64,000 nucleotides of DNA, taken from Gemmatimonadaceae bacterium (GTDB lineage: Bacteria; Gemmatimonadota; Gemmatimonadetes; Gemmatimonadales; Gemmatimonadaceae). The notes below the pieces were generated by a model that was not told where the DNA came from, made no database searches, and saw nothing but the letters and a program-made list of their open reading frames with translations. Positions 43,541-52,120 of this stretch are shown here, one piece after another. The DNA is taken from assembly GCA_020851035.1 (NCBI GenBank), contig JADZDM010000012.1, positions 248,001 to 312,000 on the forward strand. Direction: 5' to 3'. Every line of letters starts with the position of its first letter. Positions within the stretch are counted from its first letter, which is position 1. A program made the translations under genes and the position numbers.

Positions 43541-44571
43541 GCCACACCTCGCACACCACCGTTGCGGAACTCGAGCGCCGGTGACGGAAAATGGTAGTGT
43601 CGCAGTCCCTTCTTCACCGTCACCCACCAGGCGGCCTGACCTGGCAGCTTCAGCGGGTCGATGTCGAGCGTGACGAGGATCCGGCGTTGCGCGCGGATGA
43701 ACGCTCCGGTGGACGGGTCCACCCAGTCGGTGATGGAATGCCCGATCGACAGCCGCAGCAGCGAGGGCCAGGCGCGCCGTGCGGCGCGCGGCAGCAGCGT
43801 GTCCACATCCACCGACAGCCAGTAGGTCTGGCCGCTGTAGTCCACCGTCGGTCGCAGGTCGCCCGGAATCAGCCCTGCCCGCACGTTGCGCAGCGCCTGC
43901 GTGCCGCTGTACGAGAAGGTCGGCATCACCGCACGCATCGCCGGCACGTACGCATGCGACAGCGACAGCGCCTGGCCCATCGTGTTGAACAGCAGGTCGG
44001 GTGGGGAGAATCCGTACTTCGCCTGCTTCCCGTCCCAGATCTCGATCTGCAGCTGGAACGCCGCCGCATAGGCCACCGCCCACAGCGTCGCGCGCTTCTC
44101 TGACATGCACGCGGCCTGCAGGAGTTCCCGGCCGCCCTCGCTGAGCAGGTACCCCCCCAGCAGGTGCCCGAGCTTGTCCTGGTCGCGGAAGTGCCCATCC
44201 CAGTCGTAGATGACACGGAACGGCGCACCTTCGCCCGACCACCACGCACGGCGGAAGTACTCGTAGAGCGCGAGGTTCCCACCCACGAACGTCGCCGCGA
44301 CGGCGGTCTGCGCCGTGCGCCGACCGCGCACCCCGCCGGCACACCAATGCGGCGTGCCCTCGGCGCCATCGGTGCCGCCGCCGCGGGCCACCCGCGCCGT
44401 GTCGGACCGCACCGGCGATGCGAGCGCGGCGATGCCCTCGGCGAAGGCGTCCGCCGGCGGCAGGCGCAGGCCGAGCGCCGGGTCGCTGCCGGTCCGCGTC
44501 AACTCCTGCGCACCGAGCGCGCCGTGCAGGCCGCACAGCAGCGCCAGCACCCGCCCTGCGCGTCGCCTCAC
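43528..44571 (-). CDS. DUF2279 family envelope protein
   Basis: This 347-residue protein begins with a signal peptide ending near LGAQE. The central part carries YEYFRRAWW, DWDGHFRDQDKLGHLLGGYL and EIWDGKQAKYGFSPPDLLFNTMG, the conserved DKxGH and SxxDxxxNxxG-like pattern of DUF2279. The two Cys pairs (WCAGG, AACMSE) may form a disulfide. Its role is unknown. The GTG at 44571 overlaps the heptose kinase stop (GTGA) and the end overlaps wzi, so the three are co-translated. A link to capsule or LPS assembly is inferred from that context. Confidence 0.75.
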   Translation of the reverse strand: MRRRAGRVLALLCGLHGALGAQELTRTGSDPALGLRLPPADAFAEGIAALASPVRSDTARVARGGGTDGAEGTPHWCAGGVRGRRTAQTAVAATFVGGNLALYEYFRRAWWSGEGAPFRVIYDWDGHFRDQDKLGHLLGGYLLSEGGRELLQAACMSEKRATLWAVAYAAAFQLQIEIWDGKQAKYGFSPPDLLFNTMGQALSLSHAYVPAMRAVMPTFSYSGTQALRNVRAGLIPGDLRPTVDYSGQTYWLSVDVDTLLPRAARRAWPSLLRLSIGHSITDWVDPSTGAFIRAQRRILVTLDIDPLKLPGQAAWWVTVKKGLRHYHFPSPALEFRNGGVRGVAWHR

Positions 44572-45563
44572 GCGACGGCGTGCAGGGAATCGTACGCCGC
44601 CAGCACCTCGGCCGGCGTGACCGTGGCGGCGCCGAGCTTGCCGACCTCGATGCCCGCCGCGTAGTTCGCGATCACCGCGGCCTCGCGCGCATCGGCGCCG
44701 GCGGCCAGCATGAGGGCCAGGTACGCCGTGACGGTGTCACCGGCACCGACCACGTCGTAGACCTCGCGCGCCGTCGTCGGGATCCGCGTGATCTCCCCCC
44801 CGCGTGACACCAGCGCCATCCCGTGTTCGCTCAGCGTGAGCAGCAGGTGCGCGACATCGAGCCGGTCGAGCGTGGCGGGAAGCGCGGCCGGGTGTGCAAG
44901 GTCCACCGAGGCGCCGAGCGCCTGCTCCAGCTCGCGGCGGTTCGGCTTGAAGACCGTCGCCCCGCGATAACTGAAGAAGTTGCGGAACTTCGGGTCCACG
45001 ATCACGGGGACGTCGCGGGCCCGCGCCATGGCGATCGTGCGCTCGATCACCTCGGGCACCAGCACGCCCTTGTTGTAGTCCTCGAGGATCACCGCATCCG
45101 CCGTGTCCAGCGCGGTGGTGACGGACGCCAGCACGCGGGCCACGTCGTCGCCGGCGAGGTCGGCATCCTCCTCTTCGTCGAACCGGAGCAGCTGCTGGGA
45201 GCGCGCGACGAGGCGCGTCTTGGTCGTCGTCGGACGGGTGACGGTGACGAGCGCGTCGGTGGCCCCACCGAGTCCGTCGAGCAGGTCCCGGAGTCGCTCG
45301 CCGGCACGGTCACTGCCCACCGCGGAGACCAGCGCGCAGTGTGCCTCGACCGCGAGCACGTTCTGCGCGACGTTGGCCGCCCCGCCCAGGGCATCGCGCC
45401 GTTCGCGCACCCGGACCACCGGCACCGGCGCCTCGGGCGAGATCCGCTCCACGTCGCCGCGGAGGTAGACGTCCAGCATGGCGTCGCCCACCACCACGAT
45501 GCGGCGGCCACGTGCGGCCGCGAGCAACGTCGCGAGGCGGTCGCGTGAGATCGGTGCTAGCAT
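44568..45563 (-). CDS. rfaE1: D-glycero-beta-D-manno-heptose-7-phosphate kinase
   Basis: This 331-residue PfkB-family kinase makes heptose 1,7-bisphosphate for ADP-heptose synthesis. Visible motifs are VVGDAMLDVYLRGDVERISPEAPVPVV at the N-terminus, the GGAANVAQN substrate motif, and the GAGDTVTAYLAL catalytic Asp motif near residue 265. It lacks the C-terminal nucleotidyltransferase half found in enterobacterial HldE, so a separate enzyme must supply that step. It heads the second leftward locus. The ATG lies only 27 bp from the divergent Mla permease gene, and a TAGGTT box precedes it by 9 nt. Confidence 0.9.
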   Translation of the reverse strand: MLAPISRDRLATLLAAARGRRIVVVGDAMLDVYLRGDVERISPEAPVPVVRVRERRDALGGAANVAQNVLAVEAHCALVSAVGSDRAGERLRDLLDGLGGATDALVTVTRPTTTKTRLVARSQQLLRFDEEEDADLAGDDVARVLASVTTALDTADAVILEDYNKGVLVPEVIERTIAMARARDVPVIVDPKFRNFFSYRGATVFKPNRRELEQALGASVDLAHPAALPATLDRLDVAHLLLTLSEHGMALVSRGGEITRIPTTAREVYDVVGAGDTVTAYLALMLAAGADAREAAVIANYAAGIEVGKLGAATVTPAEVLAAYDSLHAVA

Positions 45564-45572
45564 ATCGCGCGG

Positions 45573-45578
45573 AACCTA
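45573..45578 (-). promoter_or_regulatory. Candidate -10 box of the heptose kinase gene
   Basis: The minus strand has TAGGTT 9 nt before the ATG at 45563, inside the 27-bp gap to the divergent Mla operon. The transcript would carry a leader of only a few bases. Confidence 0.35.
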
Positions 45579-45590
45579 CTGCCGCATCGC

Positions 45591-46418
45591 GTGTCGTCCA
45601 ACGCGAACCGACCGCCCCCGTCACCCCCCGTCGTGCGCCGATTCCTCCAGTCCGCAGTCCTCACCGTGCAGGAAGTGCTGCTGCTGGCCTGGAACGCCGT
45701 GCGGGCCCTGCCCGGGGGGCGCGGGGCGTCCGGCCGCCTGCTGGCCCAGCTCGACGCCATCGGGGTGCGCTCGGTCCCGATCGTCCTGCTCACCGGCCTC
45801 TTCACGGGGATGGTGCTCGCGCTGCAGGCGTCGGTGCAGCTCGCGCCGTTCGGCGCGACCCTCTTCGTGGGCCGGTTCGTGGCCGCGTCCATGCTGCGCG
45901 AGCTGGGCCCGGTGCTCTCAGGCATCATGGTGGCCGGACGCGTCGGCGCCGGCATCGCGGCCGAGCTCGGCGCAATGAAGGTCACGGAACAGCTCGACGC
46001 GCTCGAGACTCTCGGCGCCGAACCCGTCCGGGTGCTCGTGCTGCCTCGCGTCCTGGCTGCGGCGATCGCGGTGCCCGCCCTGGCGCTCATCGCAGACGTC
46101 GCCGGCCTGATCGGCGCATCGATCGTCTCCGCCGCGTACCTGGGGGTCCCGTTCCGCGCCTTCTGGGGCGCGGCACAGGACCAGGTCGCGATCGACGGCT
46201 TCATCGCAGGGATCATCCCGGCCGATCTCGTGCAGGGACTCGTCAAGCCACTCGTCTTCGGCATCATCCTCTCGGTGCTCGCCTGCCACCATGGGCTGCG
46301 GGCGACGGGGGGCACCGCCGGCGTCGGCACGGCCACCACGCGGGCGGTGGTCAGTGCGAGCATCACCATCCTGATCGCGGACTACTTTCTGACCCAGCTC
46401 CTGCTGGCGCTCGTCTGA
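45591..46418 (+). CDS. mlaE: MlaE/YrbE-type ABC transporter permease
   Basis: This 275-residue inner-membrane permease belongs to the Mla lipid-transport system. It has an N-terminal amphipathic helix and five to six TM helices. The hallmark stretch ALQASVQLAPFGATLFVGRFVAASMLRELGPVLSGIMVAGRVGAGIAAELGAMKVTEQLDALE carries the MlaE signature (ELGPVL...GR.GA.IAAELG.M..TEQ.DAL). The start is GTG 45591. The next two genes encode the matching ATPase and MCE protein. MlaB and MlaC partners are not present in the window. Confidence 0.93.
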   Translation: MSSNANRPPPSPPVVRRFLQSAVLTVQEVLLLAWNAVRALPGGRGASGRLLAQLDAIGVRSVPIVLLTGLFTGMVLALQASVQLAPFGATLFVGRFVAASMLRELGPVLSGIMVAGRVGAGIAAELGAMKVTEQLDALETLGAEPVRVLVLPRVLAAAIAVPALALIADVAGLIGASIVSAAYLGVPFRAFWGAAQDQVAIDGFIAGIIPADLVQGLVKPLVFGIILSVLACHHGLRATGGTAGVGTATTRAVVSASITILIADYFLTQLLLALV

Positions 46419-46441
46419 CCGGCATTCCCTTCCGCCCCGGT

Positions 46442-47182
46442 ATGGCCACCACCCCCGCCGTCGAACTGCAGCACGTCTCGGTCGCGTTCGCGCGCCCGAT
46501 CCTCAGCGACCTCTCGCTGGACGTCGCACACGGCGAGACCGTCGCCGTGGTGGGCGAGTCCGGCACCGGGAAGTCGACGCTGCTCCGGCTGGTGCTCGGG
46601 CTCCAGCTGCCCGATCGCGGCACCGTGCGGGTGATGGGGCGTGACATCGCCACCCTCGATGCCGCTGAGCGCCGTGCCCTGCGCGCGCAGGTAGGCATGG
46701 TGTTCCAGGGCGCCGCGTTGTTCGACTCGCTGTCGACGTTCGAGAACGTCGCCTTCGCGCTCCGCGAGCGCGGCGACATGCCGGAGCGCGACGTCCGCGC
46801 GCGCGTGAACGAGACGCTCACGCTGGTGGATCTCGACCCGGCCGAGGTGTCGCAGGTGCTCCCCGCGCAGTTGTCGGGCGGGATGCGGAAGCGGGTCGGC
46901 ATCGCCCGCGCCCTCGCAGCGCGACCCGCACTCCTGCTGTACGACGAACCGACCGCCGGCCTCGATCCACTCACCAGCGAGACCGTCACCGCGCTCATGC
47001 AGCGCCTGCAGCAGGAGCTCCGCGTCACGAGCATCGTCGTCTCGCATGACGTGCGGGCCATGCTGCGCATCGCGGACCGCATCGCGCTGCTCCACGACGC
47101 GCGCTTTGCCTTCCTCGGTGCGCCGGACGCGATGCGCGCGAGTGAGGAGTCGTACACGCAATCCTTCCTGGCGGTGGCATGA
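46442..47182 (+). CDS. mlaF: MlaF-type ABC transporter ATP-binding protein
   Basis: This 246-residue ATPase energises the MlaE permease. The Walker A motif is GESGTGKST (about residue 39), the Q-loop is GMVFQGAALFDSLSTFENV, the signature is LSGGMRKRVGIARAL, Walker B is LLLYDEPTAGLDP, and the H-loop is VVSHD. The LSGGM variant and FQ-x-ALFDS pattern match the MlaF/Mkl subgroup. The ATG lies 23 bp after mlaE, and the TGA overlaps the mlaD start (ATGA). Confidence 0.94.
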   Translation: MATTPAVELQHVSVAFARPILSDLSLDVAHGETVAVVGESGTGKSTLLRLVLGLQLPDRGTVRVMGRDIATLDAAERRALRAQVGMVFQGAALFDSLSTFENVAFALRERGDMPERDVRARVNETLTLVDLDPAEVSQVLPAQLSGGMRKRVGIARALAARPALLLYDEPTAGLDPLTSETVTALMQRLQQELRVTSIVVSHDVRAMLRIADRIALLHDARFAFLGAPDAMRASEESYTQSFLAVA

Positions 47183-48165
47183 CGCTGCGCCCCGAACCGG
47201 GACAGATGCGCTGGATGCAGTTGCGCGTGGGCCTGCTGGCACTCGCCGTCCTGGCGGTGGTGGCGGTCGCGATCCTGCGCCTCGACACGGTCGGCTCGAT
47301 CTTCAGCCGTCCCGTCGAGTTCACAGTCCACCTGCAGGACGGGCTGGGTCTTCGCGCGGGCAGCCAGGTCACCGTGGCCGGGCTGCCCGCGGGCGTGGTC
47401 TCCGCACTGACGGTCACACCGGTCCGCGGGAATTCCGGCACCGTGGTGGCCGCGCGCGTGCGCATGAAGGCCGAGCAGTTCGCGCTGCTCCACGATGATT
47501 CGCGGAGCCGGGTCCGTGCGCTCGGCATGCTGGGTGATCGCCTGCTCGACTTCTCGCCGGGCACGCCCAGCCGGCGGGCGCTGCGTGAGACGGACACACT
47601 GGTGGTCGAGTCGTTCGCCGAGCTGGGCGACCTGTTCGCGGCCGCCGACACCGCGATGCGCGCCGTCGCCGCCGTCAGCGCCGACATCCGCCAGGTGTCG
47701 GCCGGGCTCACGCGCGGCACCGGCACGATGAGCCGCCTCTTCAACGATGCCGCACTCTACGACAGCCTGGTGCGCACCGTGCGACGCGCCGACCAGGTGC
47801 TGGCGCTGGTGCAGGGGGGAAGGGGCACCCTCGGCCGGATGCTGCGCGACACGACACTGTACGGCAGCGTGACGCGCGCGGCCGAGGCGCTCGACAGCGC
47901 GGCCTCGCTGCTCAACGACCGCGATGGCGTCATCGCACGCCTGCAGCGCGACACCACGTTCTACGCGCGCCTCCGCCATGCCACCACCGGCGTCGACTCG
48001 CTGGTGCGCAACCTCAACGCCGGCCGGGGCACCGCGGGCCAGCTGCTCGTGGAACGCGAGCTCTACGACCGGTTGCTTCGTGCGACCGCGGCACTCGACA
48101 GCCTGGCCGCCGACGTGAAGCGCAACCCGTCGCGATACACGAAGGGCGCCGTCCGGCTCTTCTGA
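47179..48165 (+). CDS. mlaD: MCE-domain (MlaD-type) lipid-binding protein
   Basis: This 328-residue protein has an N-terminal TM anchor (about residues 14-31, LRVGLLALAVLAVVAVAIL). The MCE domain (about 37-115) contains LQDGLGLRAGSQVTVAGLPAGVVSAL. A long helical C-terminal part follows, with repeated segments of the type GTMSRLFNDAALYDSL, GTLGRMLRDTTLYGSV and GTAGQLLVERELYDRL, about 60-75 residues apart. It forms the periplasmic ring that receives phospholipid. The repeats extend it beyond E. coli MlaD (183 residues), possibly building a longer tunnel. Confidence 0.92.
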   Translation: MTLRPEPGQMRWMQLRVGLLALAVLAVVAVAILRLDTVGSIFSRPVEFTVHLQDGLGLRAGSQVTVAGLPAGVVSALTVTPVRGNSGTVVAARVRMKAEQFALLHDDSRSRVRALGMLGDRLLDFSPGTPSRRALRETDTLVVESFAELGDLFAAADTAMRAVAAVSADIRQVSAGLTRGTGTMSRLFNDAALYDSLVRTVRRADQVLALVQGGRGTLGRMLRDTTLYGSVTRAAEALDSAASLLNDRDGVIARLQRDTTFYARLRHATTGVDSLVRNLNAGRGTAGQLLVERELYDRLLRATAALDSLAADVKRNPSRYTKGAVRLF

Positions 48166-48178
48166 CGGGAACGGCACC

Positions 48179-49150
48179 ATGACCACGTTGCCGCCACGAC
48201 GCACCGACGCCAGCCCCCGCATGCACGCGGGTGTGGTGCTGGCTTTGTCGGTGTTCGGCATCTCCTGGGCGGCGCCCCTCATCCGGCTGTCGAGCGCGCC
48301 CGCACTCGTCATCGCAGGCTGGCGCCTGGTGATCGCGGAGTCGCTCTTGCTGGCGCTGCTGCTCGCACGCGGCGACTGGCGGAGCTGGCGCCGGCTCTCG
48401 CGTGGCGACCACCTGATCGCCGGCGGCGCCGGCTTCATGCTGGCGCTGCATTTCTGGAGCTGGAACGCCTCACTGGCGTACACGACCGTCGCGGCCTCCG
48501 TGGTGCTCGTGAACCTCCAGCCGGCCCTGGTGGCCCTCGGTTCGCTGGTGTTCCTGCGCGAATCCGCGACGCGTCGGCAGCTGACCGGGCTGGCGGTCGG
48601 CATGCTCGGCGCGCTGCTGGTGGCAGCACCGGCCCTGCTCGGCGAAGCGAGCGCAACCGGACTCGCCACCAGAGCACCACTCGGACTGCCGCCGCGGCTT
48701 TTCGGCGACCTGCTGGCCCTCGTCGGCGCCGTCACCGCCGCGCTCTACTACCTCGCGGGCCGTCGGCTCCGCGCCACGCTCGACCTCGTGCCATATGTGT
48801 CGCTCGTCTACGGCTGGTGCACGCTGGCCGTGTTCGTCCTCGCCCTCCTCAACGGCGACCGACTCGGTCCGTACCCGCCGCGCGACTGGGCGATCTTCGC
48901 CGGGCTTGCCGCCGGCCCCATGCTGATTGGGCACACGGGAATGAACTGGGCCCTGAAGCACCTGCCGGCCCACGTGGTCAATCTCACGGTGCTCGGCGAA
49001 CCGGTCGGTGCGTCGCTGCTGGCCATGCTCATTCCTGCCATCGGCGAATGGCCTGACGCGTGGACCCTGGCGGGTGGGGCACTCATCCTCGGCGGCGCCC
49101 TTTGGGCCCTCGGCCAGAGCGCGGGCCGGAGGCATGTGGCCGAGGAGTAG
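48179..49150 (+). CDS. EamA/DMT family transporter
   Basis: This 323-residue membrane protein has ten predicted TM segments in two EamA repeats. The first half includes ISWAAPLIRLSSAPALVIAGWR and WNASLAYTTVAASVVLVNLQPALVALGS, and the second includes WALKHLPAHVVNLTVLGEPVGASLLAMLI. These are the usual drug/metabolite transporter landmarks. The substrate is unknown. The ATG is 13 bp after mlaD, so it may be co-transcribed with the lipid operon, but no functional link is evident. Confidence 0.9.
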   Translation: MTTLPPRRTDASPRMHAGVVLALSVFGISWAAPLIRLSSAPALVIAGWRLVIAESLLLALLLARGDWRSWRRLSRGDHLIAGGAGFMLALHFWSWNASLAYTTVAASVVLVNLQPALVALGSLVFLRESATRRQLTGLAVGMLGALLVAAPALLGEASATGLATRAPLGLPPRLFGDLLALVGAVTAALYYLAGRRLRATLDLVPYVSLVYGWCTLAVFVLALLNGDRLGPYPPRDWAIFAGLAAGPMLIGHTGMNWALKHLPAHVVNLTVLGEPVGASLLAMLIPAIGEWPDAWTLAGGALILGGALWALGQSAGRRHVAEE

Positions 49151-49316
49151 GTTTCACCTGACACGCCAGCCCCCGGGGCCGGGTTCATGCGGCGCCCGAC
49201 GGTGCGTTCCCGGTCTCCGTCACCGCCCGCAGGGTGCCCGCCAGCGGGGCACCGGGCGCACCGTCCGGGTCAGCGCCCCTCCGTCGCACGCTTTCGCACC
49301 GCTCGACACTTTCTTG

Positions 49317-49994
49317 ATGACACACGCCGAACCGCACCCGGATACACTCGAACCACTCGACGACGATACGCGGCGGCTCGTCCGCCTGGCGGCCGTCATC
49401 GGTGCCGGTACCGAACGGCAGGTGCGCGCGTTCCTCGTCGAGGCCCGCGCGCTGCCCGCCTCCTGGGTGGAGGAAGTGATTCTGCAGTCATACCTGTTCG
49501 CGGGGTTCCCCCGAACCCTCAACGCCGCCCGCGAATGGCGCCGGCTCTCGGGCACCGCCGCACCAGCCACGGATCCCGACTCCGATGCAACCGTCCCCGG
49601 CACCGCAGCCGCCTGGCGCGCCCGCGGTGAACACACCTGCGCCACCGTCTACGGCGACATGTACGAGAAATTGCGCGTGAACATCGCACGCCTCCACCCG
49701 GCGCTCGACCACTGGATGGTCACCGACGGCTACGGCAAGGTGCTCAGCCGCACCGGGCTCGATCTCGTCCGCCGGGAGCTCTGCGTCGTCGCCATCTGCG
49801 CCCTCGCCGCTCAGGACCGGCAGCTCCACTCGCACTTCCACGGTGCGCTCAACGTCGGCGCCACGCCGTCCCAGGTCGTCGGCACGCTCGACGCCATCGC
49901 GGACCTGCTCGACGATGACGCACTCCGACGCTACCGCATCCTGTGGGGACACGTCCGCTCGGCACACTCTGAACAGGCCAGGACCACGTCGTGA
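49317..49994 (+). CDS. Carboxymuconolactone decarboxylase family protein
   Basis: This 225-residue protein resembles the CMD/AhpD helical fold. The C-terminal half has MVTDGYGKVLSRTGLDLVRRELCVVAICALAAQDRQLHSHFHGALNVGATPSQV. There the Glu-x-Cys...His arrangement is close to the AhpD active-site helix, although the second Cys of a CxxC is not in place. Peroxidase-type activity is therefore doubtful. The ATG at 49317 follows a 166-bp gap that holds only a GGTGCCC/GGGCACC hairpin (49233-49253). The stop overlaps obgE in a GTGA junction, so the two are coupled. Confidence 0.8.
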   Translation: MTHAEPHPDTLEPLDDDTRRLVRLAAVIGAGTERQVRAFLVEARALPASWVEEVILQSYLFAGFPRTLNAAREWRRLSGTAAPATDPDSDATVPGTAAAWRARGEHTCATVYGDMYEKLRVNIARLHPALDHWMVTDGYGKVLSRTGLDLVRRELCVVAICALAAQDRQLHSHFHGALNVGATPSQVVGTLDAIADLLDDDALRRYRILWGHVRSAHSEQARTTS

Positions 49995-51034
49995 GCACGC
50001 ACAACGATTTCATCGATCGCGTCGTCGTCCGCATCCTCGCCGGCACCGGCGGCTCGGGCAACACGTCGTTCCGCCGCGAGAAGTTCGTCCCGCAGGGCGG
50101 CCCCGATGGCGGTGACGGTGGCAAGGGCGGGGACGTGTACCTGCGGGCAGATGCCAACCTCACCACCCTCCTCGACTACACCTACCGCGATCGCTGGGCC
50201 GCCGAACGGGGCCAGCACGGGGAAGGCAACAACAAGACCGGACGGAGCGGCGCCGACATCGTGATGCCCGTGCCGCCCGGCACCGTCATCCTCGACGCCG
50301 AAACGCAGGAGCAGATCGGCGAGGTGCTGCAGCATGGCCAGCAGATCCTCGTCGCGAAGGGCGGTCGCGGCGGCAAGGGCAACGCCTTCTTCGCCACCGC
50401 CACCCACCAGTCGCCGCGTGAATGGCAGCCCGGCGAGGAAGGCGAGGAACGGCAGGTCATCCTCGAGCTGAAGCTGATCGCCGACGTGGGACTCGTCGGC
50501 ACCCCGAACGCCGGCAAGTCGACCCTCCTCTCCGTCATCTCCGCCGCCCGGCCGAAGATCGCTGCCTACCCGTTCACGACGCTGTCACCGAACCTCGGCG
50601 TCGTGCCGATGAGCGACCACCGCAGCTTCGTCGTCGCCGATATCCCTGGCATCATCGAAGGCGCCTCGGAAGGGAAGGGACTCGGCCTCCAGTTCCTGCG
50701 CCACATCGAGCGGACACGAATCCTCAGTTTCATCATCCCCATCGATGCCATGGACTGGCAGGCGGAGTACGACCAGCTCCGGACCGAGATCAGGAACTAC
50801 TCGAACGAACTGGCCGCAACTCCGCACTGCGTCGTGTTTTCCAAGCTCGACCTGATGGGTGAGGACGACTACGTGCCGGAGATCGAGGCCCCGGAAGCCT
50901 TCGCGATCCTCGCGCTCAGCGCCGCCAACCGGACCCACCTCGACCGGTTCCTCGATGCCTGCTGGCGGAAGCTCCTCTCCATGCGCCACGAGAACGAAGC
51001 CGCAGTCCGCGCCACCGAACAGGTCCTGCCATGA
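49991..51034 (+). CDS. obgE: GTPase ObgE/CgtA
   Basis: This is an essential ribosome-assembly GTPase. The N-terminal glycine-rich Obg domain (residues 1-160) includes GGPDGGDGGKGGDVYL and GRGGKGNAFFATATHQSP. The G domain follows with P-loop GTPNAGKST (about 173), the switch region FTTLSPNLG, G3 DIPGIIEGA and the G4-like FSKLDLM. At 347 residues it lacks the extra C-terminal OCT domain of some species, as is common. The start is GTG in the GTGA overlap. Confidence 0.96.
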   Translation: MSTHNDFIDRVVVRILAGTGGSGNTSFRREKFVPQGGPDGGDGGKGGDVYLRADANLTTLLDYTYRDRWAAERGQHGEGNNKTGRSGADIVMPVPPGTVILDAETQEQIGEVLQHGQQILVAKGGRGGKGNAFFATATHQSPREWQPGEEGEERQVILELKLIADVGLVGTPNAGKSTLLSVISAARPKIAAYPFTTLSPNLGVVPMSDHRSFVVADIPGIIEGASEGKGLGLQFLRHIERTRILSFIIPIDAMDWQAEYDQLRTEIRNYSNELAATPHCVVFSKLDLMGEDDYVPEIEAPEAFAILALSAANRTHLDRFLDACWRKLLSMRHENEAAVRATEQVLP

Positions 51035-51043
51035 CCACTGCCG

Positions 51044-52120
51044 ATGCGCGGTGACACCGCCGAGTCGCCGGTGCGCGACGCGCTGGCGCTGCTCGCCGTC
51101 CCGCGCATCGGTCTCCGCGAATGGCACCGACGTGTCGCCAGCATGGGATCGGTAACCGCCGCGCTCGCGCAGCTCGCGCCGGATGTGCGCGACTGCGCCT
51201 GCGCGCACGCGGCGGAGACGCTCGATCGCGCCGCCGCGCTCGGGGCCACCGTCCTCTGCGCGACCGCACCCGGGTACCCGGAGAAGCTCTTCGACCTGAC
51301 GCAGGTCGAGGACGCCAGCCTGTCACCAGCGCCACCCGTGCTCTTCGCCCTCGGCGACCTCGGCCGACTCGGCCAGCCCGCGGTCGCGATCGTCGGGACG
51401 CGCCACGCCACCGCGACGGGTCTGCGCGCCGCCGAACGCATCGCCCGCGAGTGCTCGGCCGCGGGGGCGCTGGTCATCAGCGGCCTGGCTCGCGGCATCG
51501 ACGCCGCTGCGCACACCGGCGCACTCGATGCCGCGGGAGGCACCGCCGCCGTCATCGGCACGGGTCTCGACCTGGCGTATCCCGCCGATCACCGGGCTCT
51601 CCAGCGGCGCATCGCCATCGACGGACTGCTGCTCTCGGAACAGCCCCCCGGCTCACGCGCCACCCGCGGTTCCTTCCCTGAGCGGAACCGCCTCATCGCC
51701 GCACTCGCCGACGTCACCGTCGTCGTCGAGGCCGGACACCGCAGCGGCGCCTTGCTCACCGCCGCCGCCGCACAGACACTCGGTCGCACCTGCGCGGCCG
51801 TTCCCGGTGCATTCGACGCCGCCGCGACACTCGGCTCCAACGCACTGCTGCGCGACGGCGCCCAGGTCATCGCCAGCACCGACGACGTCCTCACCCTCCT
51901 CCGCCTCGCGCGCGCGGATGACCCCCGCGCCACACCACCCCCGCGCCTCTCCGACGCGGAACGCGCCATCTGGGACGTCCTTGGTACCGCGCCACTCGAC
52001 CTCGACCTCGTGGTGCAGCGAGCCGGCTGGGCGGCGGACGCCTGCCTGGCCGCCGTCACGACGCTCGAGCTGAAGGGACTCGTGCGCGCCACGCATGATG
52101 GCGCCCTCCTGCGCGCATGA
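51044..52120 (+). CDS. dprA: DNA-processing protein DprA
   Basis: This 358-residue protein loads RecA onto incoming single-stranded DNA during transformation. An N-terminal helical region precedes the Rossmann core with VAIVGTRHATATG (about 112), ISGLARGIDAAAHTGAL (about 145) and SFPERNRLIAALADVTVVVEA (about 206). A C-terminal winged helix (about 305-358, LSDAERAIWDVLG...) is the DprA_WH domain. The ATG is 9 bp after obgE and the stop overlaps hemW. The cell is therefore potentially competent. Confidence 0.94.
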   Translation: MRGDTAESPVRDALALLAVPRIGLREWHRRVASMGSVTAALAQLAPDVRDCACAHAAETLDRAAALGATVLCATAPGYPEKLFDLTQVEDASLSPAPPVLFALGDLGRLGQPAVAIVGTRHATATGLRAAERIARECSAAGALVISGLARGIDAAAHTGALDAAGGTAAVIGTGLDLAYPADHRALQRRIAIDGLLLSEQPPGSRATRGSFPERNRLIAALADVTVVVEAGHRSGALLTAAAAQTLGRTCAAVPGAFDAAATLGSNALLRDGAQVIASTDDVLTLLRLARADDPRATPPPRLSDAERAIWDVLGTAPLDLDLVVQRAGWAADACLAAVTTLELKGLVRATHDGALLRA

